From positions 1 to 64,000 of the forward strand of contig CASERW010000002.1 in the NCBI GenBank assembly GCA_949290445.1: a stretch of 64,000 nucleotides of DNA, read 5' to 3'. Both the position numbers and the translations under genes were made by a program. Shown one piece after another: positions 46,174 to 54,174 of the stretch. Position 1 is the first letter of the stretch. The number at the start of each line of letters is the position of its first letter. The stretch is from Aeriscardovia aeriphila. Its GTDB lineage: Bacteria; Actinomycetota; Actinomycetes; Actinomycetales; Bifidobacteriaceae. The notes below the pieces were generated by a model that did no database searches, was not told the DNA's origin, and saw only the letters and a list, made by a program, of their open reading frames with translations.

Positions 46174-47079
46174 TCACGCCAACATTGCCCCAGCACCCAA
46201 AATGGCCAGCTGCGCCCAATAGAGAACGTAGAACAGGTACTTCGTCACCGGCGAGCGATAACCGAGCTGATCGTTGTGGTAATGCACCGCGGCCATACCC
46301 AAGCCAGGCGTGAGCCCCATGAAAGCGCCGAGCATAGCAGCCGTATACGTCATCGTGTTCTCATGGCGATGCAGCAGCTCAAACACCACCACAAACATGA
46401 GCAGAACCAAGCCCTCGTTCATCATGCCTAGGCGCATACCAAAGTGGCCGAAGAACATCCACAAAGCAGCCGCGAGAATCACCACCGCGCGCACCACATT
46501 CGCTTCGGCAGGAGCCAAGTGGTAGACCGGGCCAGAATACGAATCTCGCACCGGGTTGGCCTCCACCGCGCGCATCACCGTGAGCACGACGATGCAGATT
46601 GCCACCGCCCACACCGGGTTGTTATTGTGCCAGTCGAGGAACTTCTGCGTCGTCGCCATATCGTACGGCACTTCGCTCAGCGCTGCGAGCAAGACCACAC
46701 GAGCCAAATAGCGACCCAGATGCGCCGAGTGGTGCACACCCATCAGCACAGCCCACGCGTACAGCGGGATGGCGAACCAACTGACGAAGTCGAGAAGCAC
46801 GCTGATCGTCAGATCGCTCATATTTTTCGTGTCGAGGTGCGGCATGATCAGCGCTGTGTTGAGCGTGCCGAGAATGACGAACACGAGGCCAGTCACCTTG
46901 AACTGGTACATGCTTAAGCCGCGCGGTTTGCGCACTACCCCGTCCTCGCGCTGCCGGTAAGCCTCACTGCGCGTCTCACTGGCCGCAGGATCCTGCTCGT
47001 TCACACGAGCCTGGCGCATGGCGTTGTTCCTGCGTGCCTTATCACTCTGCGGTTGCTGGAAATTCTTCTGAGAAGCCAC
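46174..47079 (-). CDS. TraX-like integral membrane protein
   Basis: A 301-residue membrane protein that resembles the TraX family (named after the F-pilin acetylase, with broader acyltransferase-like members). GTG 47079 is chosen because AAGGAG lies five bases upstream. A basic hydrophilic N-terminus of ~55 residues is followed by seven or eight helices. The segment DFVSWFAIPLYAWAVLMG followed by RVVLLAALSEVPYDMA is the best family match (the RxxLLALxSEhPYD pattern). The C-terminal half has HRHENTMTYTAAMLG. The physiological role in this group is unknown. Confidence 0.7.
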   Translation of the reverse strand: MASQKNFQQPQSDKARRNNAMRQARVNEQDPAASETRSEAYRQREDGVVRKPRGLSMYQFKVTGLVFVILGTLNTALIMPHLDTKNMSDLTISVLLDFVSWFAIPLYAWAVLMGVHHSAHLGRYLARVVLLAALSEVPYDMATTQKFLDWHNNNPVWAVAICIVVLTVMRAVEANPVRDSYSGPVYHLAPAEANVVRAVVILAAALWMFFGHFGMRLGMMNEGLVLLMFVVVFELLHRHENTMTYTAAMLGAFMGLTPGLGMAAVHYHNDQLGYRSPVTKYLFYVLYWAQLAILGAGAMLA

Positions 47080-47136
47080 TCTCACTCCTTGTTTGGGTAC
47101 TTACCGCTCACTTTCCGCTTGCTTGCTTACTACGGC

Positions 47137-47946
47137 TCAGTTGTGCGGCAGATACTCGTCGATCATCGCTACCTGCTCGTCACTCAACTCGTTGCAGCGC
47201 GCTATGAAATATGCCAGATTACGGTAGTCAGCGCCTGCAAAGCTCATCACAGCCGTCGGAGAAATATACGGCTGTCCCCACTCAGGCTTCAGCGTTTGCA
47301 GGTAAGCGGCATCCATCCCCACCTTTTTGGCTCCTACGATGTCGTTGAGCTCCTCATTTCCCACCATGAGCACACTTTCCGATTGGCACTGCACCAACTG
47401 CAGAGCGCGCTGGAAGAATTGTTTCCCCGGTTTTCTCACTCCCTGCTCAGAAGAGATCAAAATATGCGTGAAGCTATGCGCCAACCCGCATTCTTCCAAC
47501 TCGGGGCGGGTATACAGCGCCTGTGCATTCGACACGAGCACGGTGGGAATCTCCCATGCCTTGAGAAGTGCCAGCAATTTCGCCGCACCGGGGAATGCCC
47601 TCATTCTGCGGTTCGACGCCATGCGGAAGTTCCAGGCTGCGCGAGCAACAAACTTCTCAGAAATCTGAGAATCACCGAAGCCCCCGGCACGTAAAATTCG
47701 TGCAAACACAGGGGCTACATCGAATTCGTGGTCGAGATCTTCCTTTCCGCCAGGAAGGGCAGCCTGAACTTGGGCAAGAGCCTGCGAGTAGACGTTATGC
47801 ACTTCTTCAGGAGTAGAAAATTGTGCTCCTTGAGAATTGAGCCAAGTAAAGAAGGTTTCAAAGGTAAGATCCGCCTCTTCTTCGGTCCATACGTCAATCA
47901 GCGTTCCATACAAATCGAAGAAGATTGCCTTGTAGTGTTTATCCAT
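47137..47946 (-). CDS. HAD-superfamily hydrolase
   Basis: A 269-residue phosphatase-like protein. The nucleophile motif FFDLYGTLIDVW begins at residue 9; the usual second Asp of DxD is replaced by Tyr (DLYGT), which is common in this subgroup (YjjG-like). Motif II is VLVSNAQ, motif III has Lys in VRKPGKQFF, and motif IV is LMVGNEELNDIVGAKKVG, where the usual Asp after Gly is Asn, so metal coordination may rely on the following Glu/Asp. AAGGAGGAG is upstream of the ATG. The substrate is unknown. Confidence 0.88.
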   Translation of the reverse strand: MDKHYKAIFFDLYGTLIDVWTEEEADLTFETFFTWLNSQGAQFSTPEEVHNVYSQALAQVQAALPGGKEDLDHEFDVAPVFARILRAGGFGDSQISEKFVARAAWNFRMASNRRMRAFPGAAKLLALLKAWEIPTVLVSNAQALYTRPELEECGLAHSFTHILISSEQGVRKPGKQFFQRALQLVQCQSESVLMVGNEELNDIVGAKKVGMDAAYLQTLKPEWGQPYISPTAVMSFAGADYRNLAYFIARCNELSDEQVAMIDEYLPHN

Positions 47947-47988
47947 TTTCTCCTCCTTACTGCATACCAGCTTAGCGAAATTGGGCAG

Positions 47989-48020
47989 AAAAAAGGCCGC
48001 TTCGCGAGGAAACGGCCTTT
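47989..48020 (-). terminator. Terminator of the malEFG-type operon
   Basis: An AAGGCCG/CGGCCTT stem is followed by TTTTTT on the minus strand, between malG and the HAD gene. Confidence 0.85.
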
Positions 48021-48040
48021 CATCATTCAGCAGAACCGGC

Positions 48041-48076
48041 TGACATGCAGCTCACACGGTGACATGCAGCTCACAC
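48041..48076. repeat. 17-bp direct repeat, two copies
   Basis: TGACATGCAGCTCACAC occurs at 48041-48057 and 48060-48076, between the terminator and the malG stop. Confidence 0.9.
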
Positions 48077-48113
48077 ATCAAACCATTCAAACACAGAGAA
48101 CGCGCCCAAGGCA

Positions 48114-49037
48114 TCAGCCCTTGGTTGCACCAGACATGGACTCCTGGTAGAAGCGCTGCATGATCATGAACAGAACTGCAATCGGGATCGACACCAGAAC
48201 AGCGCCTGCTGCGAAGCGAGCATAGTAGGTGTGGATGTATTCCTTCTGCAGCATGGACCACAAGCCGAGGGACACAGTGTAACCATCAGCCGAGGTAGCG
48301 ATTGCCTTTGCCAGAACGAAGTCCAGCCATGGTCCCAAGAAGGAGACGATTGCCTGGTAAACGATCATCGGGCGAGCAATCGGAATGATAATCTTGGTGA
48401 AAACCTGCCAGTTATTGCAGCCATCGAGGCGAGCAGCCTCATCAAGGGAGAAGGGAATGGTATCCATATAACCCTTCATCACATAGAAGCCAGCGCCAGA
48501 ACCTGCAGAGTAGACGAGAATCAGGGCGATAATCGTCGTGTTGGAAGAGGTCAGGCCAACTGCCTTCAAAATGAAGTAGATGGCGACAACTGCCATAATG
48601 GCTGGGAACATACCCAAGATCAATACGATGTTCATGAAGGTGCGACGCATGCGGAAGCGCAGACGCGACATGCAGTATGCGACAGCGAGCACGAAGAACA
48701 CGGAGATCACGCAGGTGAAGATTGCGATGATGAGAGTGTTCATGTACATGTGTGGGAAGTCCAAGCTGGAGGTATCCGTGAACAGCTTCACGTAGTTATC
48801 CAGCGAGAACTCTTTGGGGAAGAAGCTCGTCTGGTATGGCTGTGGATTCTTGTTGAAAGATTCCATAAACACCCATACGATTGGCACGATCCAAATAATG
48901 CCGAGAATGGTCAGCAAAGCATAGCTGGCGATATCACCGGCGAGACGACGGCCATAGACGTTCTTCTCGGGAACTTGGCTCGACTGGGCAGCGCTAGTCT
49001 TTGTGGAAGCCTTGGAAGAAACAGTTGCACTACTCAC
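48114..49037 (-). CDS. malG: Oligosaccharide ABC permease, MalG type
   Basis: Inner permease of a carbohydrate importer (CUT1 family). GTG 49037 overlaps the malF stop (GTGA), and GAGGAGG lies seven bases upstream, so translation is coupled. The 307-residue protein has six helices. The coupling EAA loop reads YMDTIPFSLDEAARLDGCNNWQVFTKIIIPIARP. The first ~35 residues are Ser/Thr-rich. No ATPase gene is adjacent; CUT1 systems of bifidobacteria commonly use a shared MsmK-type ATPase encoded elsewhere. The substrate is probably a maltose- or isomaltose-type glucoside, inferred from the GH13 neighbour. Confidence 0.92.
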   Translation of the reverse strand: MSSATVSSKASTKTSAAQSSQVPEKNVYGRRLAGDIASYALLTILGIIWIVPIVWVFMESFNKNPQPYQTSFFPKEFSLDNYVKLFTDTSSLDFPHMYMNTLIIAIFTCVISVFFVLAVAYCMSRLRFRMRRTFMNIVLILGMFPAIMAVVAIYFILKAVGLTSSNTTIIALILVYSAGSGAGFYVMKGYMDTIPFSLDEAARLDGCNNWQVFTKIIIPIARPMIVYQAIVSFLGPWLDFVLAKAIATSADGYTVSLGLWSMLQKEYIHTYYARFAAGAVLVSIPIAVLFMIMQRFYQESMSGATKG

Positions 49038-50452
49038 CTAAATGCCTCCTCATTCTTGTAGGAGCCGCTGGAGCGATAAGTAATCAAAGAGACAACGGCC
49101 AGGACGATGAAGGTGAAGATACCGATCACAGCGCCCATGTTGTAGTTGTTCTTATCCACCGTCAGCTTGTACAGCCAGGTAATCAGCAAATCGGTCTTAC
49201 CAGCAGAAGCGCCAACAGGTGTTGGAGCACCACCAGAGAGCAGGTAGATCACGTTGAAGTTGTTGACGTTACCCGTGAAGGTGGTGATCAGGTATGGCGT
49301 GAGCACGAAGATGATGTATGGCATGGTCACGTTCATGAAACGCTGCCACCAGTTAGCACCATCGAGCTTTGCTGCTTCGTACAGCTCGGCAGGAATGTTC
49401 TCCAAAATACCGGTGATCTGCATGATGGTGAATGGAATACCCACCCACAGGTTGATGATGATCACGGTGGTACGAGCCCAGGTCACATCCGTGAAGAATG
49501 GCAGCGGCTGAGAGATCCAGCCCCAGTTCTTCAGAAGGCGGTTGATAGCGCCGTCCTGCTGCAGCATCTGGTTCATCACCAAGAGGGAGACGAACTGTGG
49601 AACAGCGATGGACATGGAGAACAGGCCGCGCCAGAAGCTCTTGAGCTTCGTAGTTGGTCGTTCAATAACCATGGCCAAGAACATTCCGAGGAAGAAGTTG
49701 AGGAAGGTGGCGAAGAATGCCCACACGAGCGTCCACACCAACACATCCATGAACATCGGCAGATTAACGGTGGTTCCCTTGGTTGAGAAGAGTGTGCCGA
49801 AGTTCTTCAAACCAACCCAGTCGAACTTGGACGGGTGTTCTGCGTCATAGCTGGTGAATGCCATCGAGATCATGAAGACCAATGGCAACACGGTGAAGAT
49901 GAAGATGCCCAGCGTTGGCAGGGTCATCAGAGTTAGCCATGCACGGCCAGAGAGCAGGTCACTGCAATCTTCCTTGAAGGTTGGAGCGTGACCTTCGCTC
50001 TGCTCAAGCATCTGAGCCTTATAGGCGGAGCGGATGGCGACCGACCAGAACCAGATGATCAACACAATCAGGACGACGGATGAGACGCCGTAGAGAAGAA
50101 TAACCACGGATGGGGTTGGCACTTTAGTCTGCCAGAAGCCATCGGCATCCTTGACTTTAATGACCTTGCCGGTACCCAAGCCTGGCAACTCTTTGAGTGC
50201 TGGAGCAGCACCGAGAATGATCCACACGATGGAAGCAACCTCAGCAGCCAAGAAGCAGATGCCCTTGAAGAACTGCTTGCGTACGAGGTTACCCAATCCC
50301 CAGATCACAACGGAAAGACGAGTGAAAATGTCACCATGTGAAAGAGCTGCACGTACCGTCCATGGGTCAGGAGGGATGTATCCCTTCCCCATCTTCTTTG
50401 ATTTACGAACACGTGCGTGCCCAGTCTTTGGCGCAACTGCAGTTTCAGCCAT
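49034..50452 (-). CDS. malF: Oligosaccharide ABC permease, MalF type
   Basis: Partner permease (472 residues). It has eight or so helices, including two extra N-terminal ones around 60-140 as in enterobacterial MalF. The EAA loop is AELYEAAKLDGANWWQRFMNVTMP, followed by the family-typical NNFNVIYLLSGGAPTP periplasmic motif. AAAGGTCTGAT precedes the ATG. Two hairpins lie between malE and this gene and may lower its expression relative to the binding protein. Confidence 0.94.
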   Translation of the reverse strand: MAETAVAPKTGHARVRKSKKMGKGYIPPDPWTVRAALSHGDIFTRLSVVIWGLGNLVRKQFFKGICFLAAEVASIVWIILGAAPALKELPGLGTGKVIKVKDADGFWQTKVPTPSVVILLYGVSSVVLIVLIIWFWSVAIRSAYKAQMLEQSEGHAPTFKEDCSDLLSGRAWLTLMTLPTLGIFIFTVLPLVFMISMAFTSYDAEHPSKFDWVGLKNFGTLFSTKGTTVNLPMFMDVLVWTLVWAFFATFLNFFLGMFLAMVIERPTTKLKSFWRGLFSMSIAVPQFVSLLVMNQMLQQDGAINRLLKNWGWISQPLPFFTDVTWARTTVIIINLWVGIPFTIMQITGILENIPAELYEAAKLDGANWWQRFMNVTMPYIIFVLTPYLITTFTGNVNNFNVIYLLSGGAPTPVGASAGKTDLLITWLYKLTVDKNNYNMGAVIGIFTFIVLAVVSLITYRSSGSYKNEEAFR

Positions 50453-50544
50453 ATCAGACCTTTCACGCAGGAGTGGGAGTGCGAACGAACTTCCTTGGTT
50501 CTCCCACTCTTCAGATTAATCACAATACTATTACAAAACAGAAG

Positions 50545-50600
50545 AGGCACGCCACTGCTGTGACGTGCCTTTCCTCACTGCTTCACTGAAAAAGTGAAGC
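50545..50600 (-). terminator. Two consecutive hairpins between malE and malF
   Basis: AGTGAAGC pairs with GCTTCACT (50580-50600), and AGGCACG pairs with CGTGCCT (50545-50570). The second is followed by TCTTC on the minus strand rather than a full U-tract. They may stabilise the malE mRNA or attenuate malFG transcription. Confidence 0.6.
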
Positions 50601-50640
50601 CTGCAGAGGTGTGAGAATCACAGCTTGAGCTGTGAAGTGT

Positions 50641-51873
50641 TCACTTCTTGTTGAGCTGGTTGACCCAGTCCTCAGTCTTCTGGGCTGCATTGTCCACGGT
50701 GACGGACTTTGCAACGAGAGCCTGACCGAAGTTCTGGGTTGGATCCCAGAAGTTGGACATCTCAGTGATGGTTGGCTGCAACACGGAAGTGTTAGCAATA
50801 GTATCAGCCTGTGCCTTAGCAGCGAGATCTCCCTTCACCTTGTCGTTGTCCAGCAGGGACTTGATGGTCGGAACAACACCACGCATCTCGTAGTGATCAA
50901 GCTGAGCATCCTTGGAGCCGAGGAATGCTGCGAACTGAGCAGCAGCCTTCTGGAACTTCGAGGATGGGTTGTAAGCAACAGCCTTGGAACCAGCAAAGCT
51001 CTTCATCTGCTCTTCCTTGCCATCGATGGTGACTGTTGGAAGCTGAGCTGCTGCATAGTTGTCACCCAGAGCCTTCTTGACGTTCTCTGCATCCCAGGTA
51101 CCGGAGAAGATCACGTCAATGGAGCCGTTGGCCAAGCCTGCGAGGCCAGAGCCATCCTTATCATTGACAAGCTTGCCGTTAGCAATGTTCTCAGCCAAGA
51201 ACTTGGTGACTGCTGCACCCTTGTCGCCGCCGAAGTCTGCACCGGCCTTACCGTCGTTGCCCTTTGGACCATACAGGGAGCCGCCGTTTGCATAGTAGAA
51301 TGCTGGCATGTACCACGAGTTATCGATTGGGAAGGAAACCTTTGCCTTATCCATGATGGTGTTGAGGTTCTTTGCGTCAGCCTCGCTCACCTTGGACTTG
51401 TTGTAATACATGAACCAGGTGTTACCAGTGAATGGAACACCATAAAGCTTGCCATTGTTGGTCACAGAGTCAACCATGGACTGGTCGTTATCGCTCTTGA
51501 CCTGCTGAGCAACAGAATCAGCGAGCTCGCCAATTGCGTTGCTGTCAACCAAAGCACCGAGCTGATCGTTTGCGAAGAGGTACACATCTGCTGCAGCAGC
51601 TGGATCCTTCTTCACCGTGTTACCAGTGTCGCCCTCGGAGACAACCTTGTTGCTCCACGTGATCTTGTACTCAGGGTGAGCCTTCTCGAAGGCCTTCTCT
51701 TCCTTCTGGATCCAGCCAGCCTTCTGGTCCTCCTGAGGAGTCCACACCAAAAGCTTGACGTCCTTGGATTCACCGCCATTGCCACCCTTGGCATCGGAGT
51801 TACCGCAAGCAGCAAGACCAACGAGCATTGCAGAAGAAGCGAGCAAGGCAACGATCTTCTTAGAATTGATCAT
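50641..51873 (-). CDS. malE: Extracellular sugar-binding lipoprotein, MalE type
   Basis: Solute-binding protein of the importer (410 residues). A lipoprotein signal peptide ends in LVGLAAC with the lipidated Cys at residue 23. The mature family-1 binding protein has LLVWTPQEDQKAGWI, EKAHPEYKITW, VYLFANDQLGALVDSNAIG, GKLYGVPFTGNTWFMYYNK and a C-terminal PTITEMSNFWDP segment, all typical of maltose/maltodextrin binding proteins. GGAGATCAGAG precedes the ATG. It is first in the operon, behind two LacI-type operators. Confidence 0.95.
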   Translation of the reverse strand: MINSKKIVALLASSAMLVGLAACGNSDAKGGNGGESKDVKLLVWTPQEDQKAGWIQKEEKAFEKAHPEYKITWSNKVVSEGDTGNTVKKDPAAAADVYLFANDQLGALVDSNAIGELADSVAQQVKSDNDQSMVDSVTNNGKLYGVPFTGNTWFMYYNKSKVSEADAKNLNTIMDKAKVSFPIDNSWYMPAFYYANGGSLYGPKGNDGKAGADFGGDKGAAVTKFLAENIANGKLVNDKDGSGLAGLANGSIDVIFSGTWDAENVKKALGDNYAAAQLPTVTIDGKEEQMKSFAGSKAVAYNPSSKFQKAAAQFAAFLGSKDAQLDHYEMRGVVPTIKSLLDNDKVKGDLAAKAQADTIANTSVLQPTITEMSNFWDPTQNFGQALVAKSVTVDNAAQKTEDWVNQLNKK

Positions 51874-51928
51874 CTCTGATCTCCAACCTCTCGTTCACCG
51901 AGAATAAATAACCTTTCCGTTCCCTGAG

Positions 51929-51942
51929 GCAATCGTTTGCAA
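51929..51942. promoter_or_regulatory. LacI-family operator near malE
   Basis: GCAATCGTTTGCAA resembles the GCAAacGTTTGC palindromes bound by MalR/LacI-type regulators. It lies about 55 bases upstream of the malE start, where binding would block transcription. Confidence 0.7.
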
Positions 51943-52068
51943 CTCTGCCGGATAACCTCCGGGAAAACACTTGTAATGATAATGGATTTTTTCGTAAAAA
52001 TATACCGTTTGCGTCGTCAATTTTTCTTGGAATTTCACAAATGTCGGTCAAGTATCGCCTTTTGCATT

Positions 52069-52082
52069 GCAATTGTTTGCAG
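52069..52082. promoter_or_regulatory. LacI-family operator near the GH13 gene
   Basis: GCAATTGTTTGCAG matches the other operator at 12 of 14 positions. It lies about 190 bases before the GH13 start and 127 bases from the first operator, close to 12 helical turns, which would allow looping. Confidence 0.65.
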
Positions 52083-52272
52083 TCGAACTATTTATAGAGT
52101 GTTCAACAAGAAATAATCTTCACAATTGCTCTGTTCACTTCTGGGCGTGTCGAGCTCAAAGGAGCATCGCATCGCCCTTTCACTTACATCACCAGCCCAA
52201 CCCACTCCCACGGTTCATATAGTCTTCGTAAACTGGTTATCACTACATCCCTCCAATGATGAAAGGGCTTTC

Positions 52273-53934
52273 ATGACTTCTCCAACTACCCCAGCGAGCG
52301 ATTTCGTGCGCCCCGATCAGCGTGCAGCTCTCAGCCACCACGCCAACTGGCTCAACGACGCTGTTTTCTACGAAATCTACCCGCAGAGCTTTGCTGACTC
52401 GAACGGCGATGGCATCGGCGACATCCCCGGCATCATTGACCACCTCGATTACATTTCCAGCCTGGGCTTCACCGCTTTGTGGATTAACCCGTGCTTCTCC
52501 TCCCCCTTCCAAGACGCTGGCTACGACGTCGACGACTTTATGAAGGTTGCCCCACGCTACGGCACCAATGACGACCTCGTGCGCCTGTTCGACGAAGCCC
52601 ACCGTCGTAACATCAAGGTTTTGCTCGACCTCGTTCCTGGCCACACTTCTCTCAACCACCCCTGGTTCAAGGCCTCCCAAAACCCAGACCCTGCTGCTCG
52701 CGGCGAGTTCTCCGAGCGTTATATTTGGACTGGTAGCGCGTTCGAAAATGGCGATGGCATGCCTTTCATCTCCGGCACCACCCAGCGTGACGGCGCTTAT
52801 ATTGTCAACTTCTTCGCCTTCCAGCCCGCTCTTAACTATGGCTATCGCAACCCGAGCAAGCCGTGGCAAAAGGACATCAATGATGATGCTCCTACCGCCA
52901 CTCGTGAGGCAATGCGTGAAGTGATGCGCTTCTGGCTGAGCAAGGGTGCTGACGGCTTCCGCGTCGATATGGCTGATTCTCTGGTCAAGAATGACGATAA
53001 TGAGAAGTCGCAGACGGTGGAGAGCTGGCGCCGTATGCTCGCCCCGATTAAGTCGGAATTCCCTGAGGCTGCTTTTGTTTCGGAATGGTCGCGCCCGTGG
53101 CAGTCGCTCAAGGCTGGTTTTGACATGGACTTCTACCTCGATTGGGGTTGGGTTCCTAATGGTTACAACATTTTGTTGCGTCGCGCTTCTGACCAGCTGG
53201 ACCACAATAACGACTTGAGTTACTTCAATGCTGACTCTGGCCGCTCCCCTCTCGAGTTTTTGGCAGATTATCAGCCTCAATATGAGAACACGAAGGATTT
53301 GGGCTTCTTCAGCTTCATCACCTGCAACCATGACTCTCCTCGTCTCGCTCCTCGTTTGAGTGAGAGGGAGAGGCGTGTTGCTTTGGCCTTCTTGTTGCTC
53401 ATGCCTGGTGTTCCTTTCGTCTATTACGGCGATGAGATTGGCATGAACTTCAGAAAGCTCGTCTCTAAGGAGGGTGGTTTCGCTCGTACTGGTTCTCGCA
53501 CGCCGATGCAGTGGGATCGCACTGATAATCTGGGGTTCTCCTCTGCACCTGCCGACCAGCTGTACTTGCCAGTAGACCCAAGCGAAGATGCGCCGACGGT
53601 TGCCGAGCAGATTGATGATGAGGATTCTCTGCTGAGCTATGTCAAGCAGATCATTTTCTTGCGCCACTCGCATTCGGCTCTGAAGGCGGCGAGCGACATG
53701 CAGATCGTCTTTGCTCAGGAAGGTTACCGTTCTTTGGCCGTGTTGCGTGAGGATGGTACGCAGAGGATGCTTCTGGTGGTCAACCCTGGTCGCGACACCG
53801 AGCAGTTTGAGCTTCAGGGCGTTGAGTTGGGCGATATGTCGCACGTCACCGCGCTCGTCGGTTCGGGAATTTGCGATGAGGAAAGCTCTTCGGTTCGCAT
53901 TTCTGGCCAGTCAGCTCTGCTTATCAGTTTCTAA
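52273..53934 (+). CDS. GH13 alpha-glucosidase/alpha-amylase-family enzyme
   Basis: A cytosolic glycoside hydrolase (553 residues, no signal peptide) that probably degrades the imported oligosaccharide. ATG 52273 has AAAGGG five bases upstream. The four GH13 regions are visible. Region I is DLVPGHTS (near 119), with Pro-Gly replacing the usual Val-Asn. Region II is DGFRVDMADS with the nucleophile Asp near 232. Region III is VSEWSRP with the acid/base Glu near 271, and region IV is CNHDSPR with the transition-state Asp near 353. NGDGIGDIPGI near 40 is typical of alpha-glucosidases. The exact subfamily and substrate are uncertain. Two perfect window repeats lie inside (53265-53274, 53522-53531). 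Confidence 0.9.
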   Translation: MTSPTTPASDFVRPDQRAALSHHANWLNDAVFYEIYPQSFADSNGDGIGDIPGIIDHLDYISSLGFTALWINPCFSSPFQDAGYDVDDFMKVAPRYGTNDDLVRLFDEAHRRNIKVLLDLVPGHTSLNHPWFKASQNPDPAARGEFSERYIWTGSAFENGDGMPFISGTTQRDGAYIVNFFAFQPALNYGYRNPSKPWQKDINDDAPTATREAMREVMRFWLSKGADGFRVDMADSLVKNDDNEKSQTVESWRRMLAPIKSEFPEAAFVSEWSRPWQSLKAGFDMDFYLDWGWVPNGYNILLRRASDQLDHNNDLSYFNADSGRSPLEFLADYQPQYENTKDLGFFSFITCNHDSPRLAPRLSERERRVALAFLLLMPGVPFVYYGDEIGMNFRKLVSKEGGFARTGSRTPMQWDRTDNLGFSSAPADQLYLPVDPSEDAPTVAEQIDDEDSLLSYVKQIIFLRHSHSALKAASDMQIVFAQEGYRSLAVLREDGTQRMLLVVNPGRDTEQFELQGVELGDMSHVTALVGSGICDEESSSVRISGQSALLISF

Positions 53935-53944
53935 AGATTATCAG
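53935..53944 (+). repeat. AGATTATCAG repeat immediately after the GH13 stop codon
   Basis: The perfect copy begins on the base after TAA. It is the third perfect copy within 680 bases. Confidence 0.85.
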
Positions 53945-54022
53945 TGCTACCTCGCCGCCGCTGCGGTGGTGAATTCAGTTCAACGGCTGAATCACGGCAG
54001 CGGACGGAACAACGGAAAAGGA

Positions 54023-54056
54023 AAGTGCCCTGATACCGCGTGGTACCAGGGCACTT
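54023..54056. terminator. Terminator-like hairpin between convergent genes
   Basis: A 10-bp stem AAGTGCCCTG/CAGGGCACTT with a 14-base loop between the convergent GH13 and CE4 genes. U-tracts are poor on both strands. Confidence 0.6.
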
Positions 54057-54072
54057 GTCTTATGCGGCTGCG

Positions 54073-54172
54073 AGTCACTTTCACACAGTCACTTTCACAC
54101 AGTCACTTTCACACAGGTGCTGTCACACAGGCTTTTCGTGCGCATCATTTTTGCGCGCATCATTTTTACGCA
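54073..54172. repeat. Two tandem repeats downstream of the CE4 gene
   Basis: Three exact copies of the 14-bp unit AGTCACTTTCACAC at 54073-54114 are followed by two copies of GCGCATCATTTTT (54140, 54155) and a third degenerate one. Confidence 0.9.
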
Positions 54173-54174
54173 CA

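Larger units (their letters stand above)
51874..52272. promoter_or_regulatory. Divergent control region of malE and the GH13 gene
   Basis: This 399-base AT-rich region separates two divergent sugar genes. It contains two LacI-type operators and a partial third CGTTTGC element near 52006-52012. I cannot place the -10/-35 boxes firmly. No coding sequence is supported, although the GH13 frame is open from 52126. Confidence 0.7.

Noticed and set aside
52126-52272. An N-terminal extension of the GH13 enzyme
   Set aside because: The extension starts at TTG without a ribosome binding site and would make the protein longer than the family; ATG 52273 has AAAGGG.
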